Source: JAILLW01 sp045629045 (GTDB lineage: Bacteria; Bacillota; Clostridia; Lachnospirales; Lachnospiraceae). Taken from it: a stretch of DNA of 42,709 nucleotides. The notes beneath the pieces were generated by a model. The model had not been told where the DNA came from. It worked only from the letters and a program-made list of their open reading frames with translations, and searched no databases. Of this stretch, positions 8,130 through 16,131 are shown one piece after another. The first letter of the stretch is position 1. The number at the start of each line of letters is the position of its first letter. The DNA lies in NCBI GenBank assembly GCA_045629045.1, contig JAZQQM010000005.1, positions 1 to 42,709 on the forward strand. The letters run 5' to 3'. The position numbers were made by a program, and so were the translations under genes.

Positions 8130-8704
8130 TTGCATTTTTTTCAAATTAATACTCTTAGTTATGATGCAGTTGTATATACCGGCCACCGACCAGATAGAGC
8201 ACACTGCAAGTTGAGGAGAATCATCAAATCCCGCATTTTGAACAGCATCAATTACAGATACGACAAGGTTGGAAATATCTGAAATGGTGTTCAAAAGAAC
8301 AACCGTCTCCACAGTAGTATCGTTGATTAACCACTTCTTATAAAAAATGCACAGTTCTAAAACTGTGCTTAATCATCAATATATATCCAAAAAACACCTG
8401 GCTACCGTCGCCTCTGTAGCATCTCTTTTGACCCAAAAGGTGTGTGGTTGCAACGAATTTTACCACCTCAAGTGTTCTTTAGATAAGTATAATATGAATT
8501 TTGTTCTTTTGTGTAAAGAATCTTCTTGTTTCTCAAATAACTTTGCAAACGTTTTTCGCTAATCTTCCACCCAGATATTATCGAATTAGCAAACTCACCA
8601 TTGTAAGTATCTGTACGCCATTCATTGTAGTACTCTAAGCTACTTTTGCTTCAACCAATCGCCAATATTCTGTTCGGCCCTCTATTACAGAAAAGGCCTG
8701 TCAA
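8130..8704. other. Stretch without a convincing intact gene
   Basis: This roughly 570-base stretch holds only short frames. The most protein-like is a minus-strand frame of 60 codons (8650-8468) reading NEWRTDTYNGEF and LQSYLRNKKILYTKEQ; it has no start codon and a TGA directly upstream, so it looks like the remnant of a decayed gene. A 65-codon minus frame at 8312-8115 overlaps the palindrome of the neighbouring gene and resembles nothing I know. The only clear element is the terminator at 8341-8368. Confidence 0.5.
8341..8368 (-). terminator. Rho-independent terminator (minus strand)
   Basis: On the minus strand a perfect 8-bp stem GCACAGTT / AACTGTGC with a 4-base loop (8368-8349) is followed by ATTTTTT. 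It lies about 340 bases downstream of the GH3-like gene and is the first good terminator for the minus-strand biosynthetic operon. Confidence 0.75.
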
Positions 8705-10246
8705 CTATCGTTCTATCATTCTCTTAAAAAATTTAACTTTTATCGGATTGTCAAGCACACGAACCGGCTTAATTTGGTCAATAGCGGCTTTTTCGCGATA
8801 TCTTCGCACATCCCTATATAATAACTGGGTCTGCGGTTCTGAAAAATGAACCGCACATCTAATCTCATTCCCGCCATCCGAGATTTCTTTTGCCATAATA
8901 TCCGCTATTTCATCCAGAGAAGTTTCCGCACACTTTTTCATATTTCTTCTATCAGCATCGGGCTCCAAAAAAATCAGGCATTTATCATCCTCTTCACCAA
9001 ATGTGAAATCCACCACATCAATGCCGATCCTTTTCTCAAGGGCACGAATCGCTTGTAGAACCTTCTCCTCTGAAATCTTTGCGTTTCCAATCACAATTTC
9101 CTGTGCACTTCTGTACATCACCTTAAAAAAGGGAATGCCATTCTTCATTTCCGTGACTTTTATTACATCACCCAATCGGTAACGATACAAACCCGCATTA
9201 TTCGTTACCAATATCTTGTAGCTTTTTCCTGTCTCAAGTTCATCTGCCAGGAATGTTTCGCTCGATTTCCCATCCACCGGAAGGAACTCAAGAAAAACCG
9301 ATGAATCCGTTAATGTATATACATCACTATCATCCAGTAGAGCCTTTCCGATAACTGCCTCTGATGAAGCATACAATCCATAATTATGTGATATTTTTCC
9401 TAAATGCTTCTTAAGTGTTTTACTGTATATTGAAAAACTTCCGCCTCCGCCCGCAACTACCTTTGACATTTTGGGCCACACTTTTTCAACCCAAGAACCG
9501 TCGAAGAATTCCTCACTGTATAACGCTTTTAACTCTTCTGCACGTTCCTTGTTGGGTTTTATGTAAGGCTCCAGTTCCTTTCTTAATTCATCGGAAATCA
9601 TAACAGAATTATCAATACAACCATTTTCAATATCATTAAGAAGCATATTATAATTTTTCTTAATACAATCGAAAAAGTTGACCACACCCCAGCTAAATGG
9701 GGCGACTATCTGATTTATCCCAGCATCGCCTAAAGCAAAAAATGCTCTTAAGTATTCCGAGTCACTATACTCATTTAGGTACAATAAAGGCTCCGGATTC
9801 ACTATAGCAAATTTGTCTATTTTTTTCCTCAGGCTTTGCAGAGTAAGGCCCGATATCGAATCAAGATATACACCGTCCTTGAATTTTTTGTCTCTTGGAA
9901 GACTTTCCATTAAAAGCATTGTTCTTTCTTTGCCCACAATGGATACAAATTCTTTTTGGTAATCCTCAATATGCTCTTTTGTACAAGGTATATATTTCGG
10001 TACACCTGTTGTTCCGGACGTAAGACTGTATCCGATTAACGGATGAGATGTATATATTCCCGTTTCTCCGACACGAGTGGTTAACTCAATTAACGGGGCA
10101 ATACTATCATATTCGGATATTGGTGCCAGATGTCTAAATCCGTTTACAATCTTTACATACCTAAAATCCATATTTCTGCCGCGATCACTATCCTTATTTT
10201 CCTGAAGGATCTTAATTAGTTTTTCGTTTACCTGATTAGCTTTCAT
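8705..10246 (-). CDS. GH3-family acyl-adenylating enzyme
   Basis: A 513-residue protein of the GH3 family, best known in plants for joining carboxylic acids to amino acids through an acyl-adenylate; bacterial members occur in natural-product loci. Visible are the adenylate-binding motif SLTSGTTGVPKY near residues 71-82, ASSEAVIGK, the YRYRLGDVIKV segment that closes the active site, and a C-terminal domain ending in VRVLDNPIKVKFFKRMIER. The longest frame starts at 10306, but the ATG at 10246 has a GGGAGGA ribosome site and leaves a normal 19-base gap to the glycosyltransferase gene. As last gene of the minus-strand operon it may form an amide between a pathway acid and an amino acid; substrate unknown. 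Confidence 0.8.
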   Translation of the reverse strand: MKANQVNEKLIKILQENKDSDRGRNMDFRYVKIVNGFRHLAPISEYDSIAPLIELTTRVGETGIYTSHPLIGYSLTSGTTGVPKYIPCTKEHIEDYQKEFVSIVGKERTMLLMESLPRDKKFKDGVYLDSISGLTLQSLRKKIDKFAIVNPEPLLYLNEYSDSEYLRAFFALGDAGINQIVAPFSWGVVNFFDCIKKNYNMLLNDIENGCIDNSVMISDELRKELEPYIKPNKERAEELKALYSEEFFDGSWVEKVWPKMSKVVAGGGGSFSIYSKTLKKHLGKISHNYGLYASSEAVIGKALLDDSDVYTLTDSSVFLEFLPVDGKSSETFLADELETGKSYKILVTNNAGLYRYRLGDVIKVTEMKNGIPFFKVMYRSAQEIVIGNAKISEEKVLQAIRALEKRIGIDVVDFTFGEEDDKCLIFLEPDADRRNMKKCAETSLDEIADIMAKEISDGGNEIRCAVHFSEPQTQLLYRDVRRYREKAAIDQIKPVRVLDNPIKVKFFKRMIER

Positions 10247-10265
10247 TTTGTTCCTCCCGCTAATA

Positions 10266-11345
10266 TTACTGAGCATGCTTTTTGATTTGAGTTTCCATAT
10301 CAACACCCAGTGTATGCATTATTTTGTGGAACCTATACATGAGCTTTGGCTTGGCTATAACCATATTAGGCATTATCGTAAGCATCTTGGCTGTTTGTTT
10401 GCTATCAAGTTTTGACGGCTCAATCGGTTCAAGAAATTGAATATACGGAACTAATAAATCTGCAATTTTTTCTCTGAATTCCAAAGAGATATCTGCCGAA
10501 GTCAACAACATTGCACTAAGATATCCAAATACACTGCACATGATACTGTTCATATATAAGCCGTACGAAAGGCCGGTCTCACATATTTTACTGACACCGA
10601 CGGCAATAGGCCAAATGTCCTTTTCTTTTCTGTTGAATGACTGCACTAAGCTTCCGCCGTTTAAGAAATATCTGTAACCGATAAGTTGTGGCAAAATAAC
10701 CGATTTTTTCATATTCGCCATAACATGCAGATTAAACAAATTGTCTTCGGCAAACGGAACCTCGGGGTCAAATCTAAGTCCGATAGAATTAATAAAATCA
10801 AGACTGTATAGTTTTGTAGTAATCATCATTCCGGGACCGTTTAATACCTTTGTCTGATCATAATTACCCTTCTCAAGAACTATCTTCCTCTTTGTCTGAT
10901 CAAGCAAACTAAATTGTTTAACCTCAAGATTGGATTCATCATTCGAATCTGTATCCATTCTGAATGCAACCATCTGGGCGTTTTCTTCCTCCAAAACAGA
11001 GTAGCACTGTTCCAAAACCTCAGGATAATATGTATCATCAGCGTCTAAGAATCCGAGATATTTTCCGGTAGCATTATCAATACCATAATTTCTGGGACTT
11101 GAAGGAGTATGATATTCATTATTCAGTTTATATACTTTAATGTTTTCATATCCGGCAATAATTTCGTTAATCTTATCAAATTGTTCATCACTGCTATTAT
11201 GAGATACAACAACCCATTCAATCTTATCAAAACCTATTGTCTGACTCTTAAGGCTCTCAAAACATTTTACAAAAAGATCCATATCGATATTGTATCCCGG
11301 CGTTACTACCGATATCCAGTATCTATTGTTGGTTTCTTCTGACAT
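10266..11345 (-). CDS. Family 2 glycosyltransferase
   Basis: A 359-residue GT-A fold glycosyltransferase. The N-terminal nucleotide-sugar domain shows WISVVTPGYN, NSSDEQFDKI, SSPRNYGIDNATGKY and the metal-binding DADD. The C-terminal ~130 residues lack membrane spans. The start at 11345 is chosen because GGAGG lies 5 bases upstream; the longer frame adds 17 codons without a ribosome site. It sits between the APH-like kinase and the GH3-like gene in the same direction, so it may glycosylate the pathway product or a carrier lipid. The sugar donor cannot be predicted. Confidence 0.8.
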   Translation of the reverse strand: MSEETNNRYWISVVTPGYNIDMDLFVKCFESLKSQTIGFDKIEWVVVSHNSSDEQFDKINEIIAGYENIKVYKLNNEYHTPSSPRNYGIDNATGKYLGFLDADDTYYPEVLEQCYSVLEEENAQMVAFRMDTDSNDESNLEVKQFSLLDQTKRKIVLEKGNYDQTKVLNGPGMMITTKLYSLDFINSIGLRFDPEVPFAEDNLFNLHVMANMKKSVILPQLIGYRYFLNGGSLVQSFNRKEKDIWPIAVGVSKICETGLSYGLYMNSIMCSVFGYLSAMLLTSADISLEFREKIADLLVPYIQFLEPIEPSKLDSKQTAKMLTIMPNMVIAKPKLMYRFHKIMHTLGVDMETQIKKHAQ

Positions 11346-11408
11346 TGCTGCCTCCGTTCTCACATTGAAATGTGTCCATAATAATAATATCCGCATTTTT
11401 AAATGATA

Positions 11409-12584
11409 CTATTGCTTTTCATTTTTTTTAATCTCTTCCAATATGTATTCATAAAACGGCTTTGACTCATCAGAGTGGATTACTTTCCACAGATAAACTT
11501 CCTTTGGATTTGATTCATCACACTTACCATCCTTTAGCATTTTGCTGATAAGAATAACATTATCTCTTGTCTGAAGCAGCGATTGATCAAGTTGCTCGTA
11601 TATGTCCCCGATTGACAGGGCTGTCTGCCTTCTGACAATACCTTCCTCTACCTTTCCTCCAATAACCGTATCATTCGACTGATTATTCATAATTAGATTT
11701 GTTGCCATTTTGATTTGTCTGAGCTGCATAAAGATTTTCAGGTTATCCCAATCATTCTCTGCTACACTGACATGCTTTTCATATGCCTTTCTAAAAGCAG
11801 GCAAAAGCAATTCAAGATTTCCTTTAACATCAAGCATTGCATTTGCATCCGGTTTTGAAATCCACGAAAGGAACAGAATTGCTATATCATACATGAAATA
11901 GCCATATCCGCAGTCTCCGAAATCAAAAATTCTTATTCTGTTATCATCAACAAAATAATTATAGAATGTAAAATCGTTATGAATCAATCCGAAATTGCTC
12001 TGTGTTTTCTCGATTTTTCTCACATTTTCAATCAAATTTTTGATCTGAATTATAGCCGTTTCGTCATAGTATTGCTTAACAAAATCTTTCCCGAGAATTG
12101 CTTCGATTCTCTTTATCTCATCTTCAAATGACGGTCTGATCACCGCTCTGTTATTCTTGTTTAGTTTTATTGAATATTCGTGGATTTTACCTAAAACATC
12201 TCCTACCGCATAAGCATGATCTGCATTTAGCATATTTCCACGAAGTAATTCTCCTTTAGCCTTTTCAAACTTAGTCACTGTTAATGTTCTGTCTTCAAAT
12301 TCTACTTTTTCATATGTTTTTCCAGCCAAGGTCCTAACAGGAGCACATATTTCGGGGCAGCTTCTCTTTAATTCCGTCATATAATCCAGTAACGCCGAAA
12401 ATTGGTTCTCATCCCCGGATATTTCATCTACTTTAATAATAAATTCGTCGGAATAATCATAAACAAAACTTTTTGTAGAATAATGTACTTTGGCATCGCT
12501 AATATCATCGCCAAATATTTCTTTAACACTATTCATTAACTTATCTCTTCTTTGTTCTATTCTTTCGTCTATGCTATTTTGCAT
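11409..12584 (-). CDS. APH-like phosphotransferase (kinase fold)
   Basis: A 391-residue protein of the aminoglycoside/choline kinase-like phosphotransferase family. The catalytic loop LIHNDFTFYNYFVDD and the metal-binding IFDFGDC are both present and look active; the N-terminal lobe includes FIIKVDE for ATP binding. The family phosphorylates small molecules such as amino sugars, choline or homoserine. It lies in the minus-strand operon between the MATE fusion and the glycosyltransferase, and a second APH-like kinase lies in the divergent arm (26872-27783). Phosphorylation for self-protection or tailoring is possible but not shown. Confidence 0.78.
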   Translation of the reverse strand: MQNSIDERIEQRRDKLMNSVKEIFGDDISDAKVHYSTKSFVYDYSDEFIIKVDEISGDENQFSALLDYMTELKRSCPEICAPVRTLAGKTYEKVEFEDRTLTVTKFEKAKGELLRGNMLNADHAYAVGDVLGKIHEYSIKLNKNNRAVIRPSFEDEIKRIEAILGKDFVKQYYDETAIIQIKNLIENVRKIEKTQSNFGLIHNDFTFYNYFVDDNRIRIFDFGDCGYGYFMYDIAILFLSWISKPDANAMLDVKGNLELLLPAFRKAYEKHVSVAENDWDNLKIFMQLRQIKMATNLIMNNQSNDTVIGGKVEEGIVRRQTALSIGDIYEQLDQSLLQTRDNVILISKMLKDGKCDESNPKEVYLWKVIHSDESKPFYEYILEEIKKNEKQ

Positions 12585-12646
12585 ATCTTACTTATTCCTT
12601 TCTCCGGAAAACAATTCCAAACAGAATTTGATTGATATACGTTCGA

Positions 12647-14428
12647 TTATATTTCAATAGTTAATACATTAAGTCTGAAAGTACTTTGATATTTGAAGCT
12701 TTCGGCTTTTTTTGATATCATACGAATTCCTATATTGTGTGTCATATCTTCATCAGTCAGATTCTTTATATGATCTTCGGGATTAAAGTTTTTGCAATTA
12801 TCTCGAATTCTGATTTTAACTTTATCATCCTTTATTCCGACTCGGATTTCAATTACATTTTCCTTGTCCTCTTCAAATCCATGCAGAACTATATTTCCGG
12901 CCATTTCCTCTATCGAAAGAGCAGCGAAAAAGCTCTTTTTCTCATCCATATTGTGTAAGCGGCAAAAACTATGAACCTTTTCGGATACTCCAACAACACT
13001 CTTCAAATCATTTATCGAAATATCAAGTCTGTTCTCGGCACTGACACCAAATCCTTCATCCAACATCAAAAATTCTTCGAAACTCTTCGGAATTCCTTTA
13101 TTATATATGACAGAAATTAATACTATCATAAGAAGCGTTGTTACCTGTGCAGCCGGGAATAGAAACCATATTGAATCTCTTCCTGCAATTCGAGGTAATA
13201 TAAGAGCATAACCAACTATAAATCCAAAATCGTGAAGTACACATATTACATTGACGAGAAGCGTCCTTTTCATACTCTGGAAAAAGTTTTGAAGATTAAC
13301 TGTGATAATGCTTATCGGTAATCCGCATGCATAAATTCTCAAAATTCTTGCCGAAAGATTTCTTGTTTCCAAATCACCTTTGCCAAAGAGTGATGCAAGA
13401 AAGTCAGCACCCACAATTACCAATACTGCGATTATTGCGTTAATTATCACACTGATTTTAAGCGAATCCTTAAGTGTTTTTGTTAATGAGGCTCTATCTT
13501 CTTCTCCAGCAAGAACACTGCATACTAAAAGAGTAGTCATCCCATATCCAAGACTTACGGAACTGAGTAATGTAGAAATTGTATTCTGTCCCGCATATGC
13601 AGCCACAAACAATGTGCCGGCAAGAGCAAGAAAAATTCTATTTAAGCACATCGACTTAAGCATAATACATAACTGGCTGATTGCAGTTGGCAATCCTATT
13701 ACAATAATATCCTTAAAGTCCTTGAGTTTCGCCTTGGCAACATCAAATGTAAGCTCGGTTTTGTTACCAAGAAAATGGGTAGCCAAAAGAATGACCGCGG
13801 CATAATAACCTATACTGGTAGCAAACGCCATTCCAAACATTCCCTTCTTAAATACAAATACATTTAGAAGGTCTCCGCATATGTTCGTAACTGTCATCAC
13901 GATTACACCGAGGAATGAAAATTTTTGAGCCTTATCAAGCTGCAAAAATCTTATTATCGGACCATTTAACATAATCGGAAGAGCGCCAAACGACAAACCT
14001 TTAATGTAAGCCGCAACATTTTCCTTTGTCTGAGCGTTTGCACCCAATAGCACAGCAATTTGATTGCTAAAGAGGAATGAAATAAAGAAAATAATGAGTC
14101 CGAAAATGCAAACAGAAACTATAGTAAGCGAAAACAAACCATTTACCGATTCCTTTTCACCCTTCCCAAGCTGTTTCCCGCTTAATGACTGTGCACCGTT
14201 ACCAACCATATTAGAAAAGCAGGATAAGAATACAAAGAACGGGGTTGAAATACTAAATGCAGCCATAGCATCACGACCAAGGAAATTGCTTATAACAATA
14301 CCATCAACTACAGATCCGATAGTAGCTGTGATAACAGCCATAATCTGTATAAACAGCATCTCCTTAAATACATCTGTCATAATATTTGATCTGCTTATAT
14401 CTTTACTCCTCAAATAAATCACCCTCAT
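12647..14428 (-). CDS. MATE-family exporter fused to an RsbW-type HATPase domain
   Basis: A 593-residue fusion. Residues about 17-450 form a MATE-type exporter with some twelve hydrophobic segments (IGSVVDGIVISNFLG at the start, GNGAQSLSGKQLGKGE after helix 2). Residues about 470-593 form a small GHKL ATPase like anti-sigma kinases: N box LSIEEMAGNIVLHGF, D box IRIRDNCKNFNP, G box NIGIRMI. The start is uncertain: neither the ATG at 14428 nor that at 14380 has a good ribosome site, although GAGGAG lies between them. The fused kinase suggests that export is controlled by a phosphorylatable partner, for which the STAS domain encoded at 25020 is the obvious candidate (inference). MATE proteins use Na+ or H+ gradients and do not need ATP for transport. 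Confidence 0.82.
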   Translation of the reverse strand: MRVIYLRSKDISRSNIMTDVFKEMLFIQIMAVITATIGSVVDGIVISNFLGRDAMAAFSISTPFFVFLSCFSNMVGNGAQSLSGKQLGKGEKESVNGLFSLTIVSVCIFGLIIFFISFLFSNQIAVLLGANAQTKENVAAYIKGLSFGALPIMLNGPIIRFLQLDKAQKFSFLGVIVMTVTNICGDLLNVFVFKKGMFGMAFATSIGYYAAVILLATHFLGNKTELTFDVAKAKLKDFKDIIVIGLPTAISQLCIMLKSMCLNRIFLALAGTLFVAAYAGQNTISTLLSSVSLGYGMTTLLVCSVLAGEEDRASLTKTLKDSLKISVIINAIIAVLVIVGADFLASLFGKGDLETRNLSARILRIYACGLPISIITVNLQNFFQSMKRTLLVNVICVLHDFGFIVGYALILPRIAGRDSIWFLFPAAQVTTLLMIVLISVIYNKGIPKSFEEFLMLDEGFGVSAENRLDISINDLKSVVGVSEKVHSFCRLHNMDEKKSFFAALSIEEMAGNIVLHGFEEDKENVIEIRVGIKDDKVKIRIRDNCKNFNPEDHIKNLTDEDMTHNIGIRMISKKAESFKYQSTFRLNVLTIEI

Positions 14429-14478
14429 ACTTCATATTCAAAGCCCGTAACCGAGCAAAACACGTTTTATAACACTAT

Positions 14479-14508
14479 ATCTTACCTTGTTCTGTGAGAA
14501 AATCACAA
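14479..14508 (-). promoter_or_regulatory. Possible internal promoter before the MATE fusion gene
   Basis: The 173-base gap between NAT 1 and the MATE gene is the largest in the operon. On the minus strand TTGTGA (14508-14503), 18 bases, TAAGAT (14484-14479) could act as a promoter, and TGTGA-TTTTC-TCACA forms a small palindrome over its -35. The match is only moderate. Confidence 0.28.
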
Positions 14509-14601
14509 TAGTATCTTTCTCAAATTTTCCTCATAAAAGAATTTTAATAGTGAAATACTCTTGGGTACCTACATGATGTTGGTTTCAGACTTGTAGATAC
14601 T

Positions 14602-15351
14602 TTAGTAATTCAATCCAAACTGCGAATAGGCCCAGGGTAATGCTTTTTCATCACATTCATAACTATATACATTCCCGTTAAAGCTTTCTCTGTATGTATT
14701 CCCGGTCAACGTTCTGCGCCCTTCGGGCGTTCCAATTGCTATATTTCGCTTAATCTCACCCGCCGGATCTTCGTATTTTATGGTCATTTCCTTTATCTGT
14801 GTGCCAACTTCCGGGGATAAATCCCAATATTTCATACAAAAGGAGCAGTATTCATTTGGACCGACCAGGAAGACTTCGTCGCTTTTCTTCTCAAGCTTAA
14901 ATATCCCATCCACTCTTTCCTGTTCAAGATCAAATTCATACAAAAATGGAGCCTTATTTGTAAACATTGGACTATAAGCCACTTCTGTCAGCCATTTTGT
15001 ATTATTGCAATCAGTCACCACTAATGTTCTGTGGATATGCGTCTTTATTTTCTCCACAAAAGAAACAGTTCCAACATGTACTACTTCGTAGCCTATTTCT
15101 TCTAAAAACCAGCCAAACAGACACGCAATATCATGGCAAATCCCACCCTTTTTCTCGACAACAATCCTTTGAAAAAGGTCATTCACATTACATGGTATTA
15201 TTTTCTTCGTAAGAAATTGGGTGTTTTCATACGGAATGCTTATTATATTGTGAAAAGAAAGTTTCTTAAGAAATTCGCCGTCAGGAATTATTTCCTCAGG
15301 CATCTCAAGTCCTATACGTTCAAAATACTGATTTACTCTTGCATTATCCAT
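14602..15351 (-). CDS. Arylamine N-acetyltransferase (NAT) homologue with Glu in place of the triad Asp
   Basis: A 249-residue NAT-family protein, a normal length. NATs use a Cys-His-Asp triad to move an acyl group from a thioester to an amine; relatives such as RifF form amides to release polyketides. Visible are the nucleophile in KKGGICHD (Cys72), the His in IHRTLVV (His107) and, where the family has Asp in DVGFG, WLTEVAY with Glu123. SIPYENTQFL matches the conserved N-terminal PFEN-like block. AAGGA overlaps the stop codon of NAT 2, so the two genes are translationally linked. It is one of three NAT homologues in this operon and the only one with the Asp to Glu change. Confidence 0.85.
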   Translation of the reverse strand: MDNARVNQYFERIGLEMPEEIIPDGEFLKKLSFHNIISIPYENTQFLTKKIIPCNVNDLFQRIVVEKKGGICHDIACLFGWFLEEIGYEVVHVGTVSFVEKIKTHIHRTLVVTDCNNTKWLTEVAYSPMFTNKAPFLYEFDLEQERVDGIFKLEKKSDEVFLVGPNEYCSFCMKYWDLSPEVGTQIKEMTIKYEDPAGEIKRNIAIGTPEGRRTLTGNTYRESFNGNVYSYECDEKALPWAYSQFGLNY

Positions 15352-15360
15352 GATTAATCC

Positions 15361-16131
15361 TTAGTCACACAACAAATTGAATTGAGAATAAGCCCATGGC
15401 TTCATCTCTTTACTACATTCATACCGATATAGGCCGCCGGGATACGATTCCGTGTACATATTCCCAAGCAAAGTTCTTCTTCCTTGCGGTGTCCCTATCG
15501 AAAATACTTCTTTGCAAAACACTGCATTTTGTGGAAATCTTTCCCTGTCTCCATATTTTGATTCATTTCTGTCCTCTACCGTGATATCCGAATCCTTAAT
15601 TCGGAAAATATCCTGATAGTCATTTTCTCTTTTTTCTCTTAAAATCAATTTTTGCCCAGGACCCATTTCAAATCGAAAAATTATCCCTGAGGCATCAATT
15701 TCCTCTCCGATTTTTATGGGCAGCGGTTCAATAAAGCGCATGATTGGATTCGCCACATCACACCACCAAAGATTTCCATCGCAATCTCCAACTTGAAGAA
15801 TTACATGAAAATTCAAATCTTCCGCCGGGCGTGAACACATCACCGTCGAGTAGTATTTCACTTCAAAACCAAGCATTTTCAAGAATTCTCCAAACAATGG
15901 ATTCATATCAAGGCATACACCGCCTCTTTTTTTGATAATCACTTCCTCAAACTGAGTTTCAAAATCCGCGGATTTAATATTTCCGGTCAGATAATCTTTG
16001 TTTTCGTATGGAATCATCATCACATGGCGCATATGAAGCGTCCTTAGTGTCGAAGAATCAGCTGTCACATGCTCTTGCGGCTTCACGCTCAGCCGTTCAA
16101 AATACTTCTGCATGATTATCTCATTATTCAT
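15361..16131 (-). CDS. Arylamine N-acetyltransferase (NAT) homologue 2
   Basis: A 256-residue NAT-family protein with the complete triad: Cys73 in KRGGVCLD, His109 in NFHVILQV and Asp125 in WWCDVANP. Its ATG overlaps the TGA of the upstream ligase/HATPase gene (ATGA), indicating tight translational coupling. The position next to an acyl-activating enzyme and carrier proteins suggests that it accepts an acyl thioester made by the pathway rather than acetyl-CoA (inference). Confidence 0.86.
   Translation of the reverse strand: MNNEIIMQKYFERLSVKPQEHVTADSSTLRTLHMRHVMMIPYENKDYLTGNIKSADFETQFEEVIIKKRGGVCLDMNPLFGEFLKMLGFEVKYYSTVMCSRPAEDLNFHVILQVGDCDGNLWWCDVANPIMRFIEPLPIKIGEEIDASGIIFRFEMGPGQKLILREKRENDYQDIFRIKDSDITVEDRNESKYGDRERFPQNAVFCKEVFSIGTPQGRRTLLGNMYTESYPGGLYRYECSKEMKPWAYSQFNLLCD

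Noticed and set aside
8115..8312. A 65-codon minus-strand gene
   Set aside because: It overlaps the palindrome upstream of the next gene, has no ribosome site and no recognisable motif.
11409..12584. Specific call as an aminoglycoside-resistance kinase
   Set aside because: The family motifs are shared with choline, homoserine and many metabolic kinases; nothing points to an antibiotic substrate.
14493..14509. TGTGA/TCACA palindrome as a CRP site
   Set aside because: The centre is 5 rather than 6 bases and the rest of the CRP consensus is absent; noted only as part of a possible promoter.
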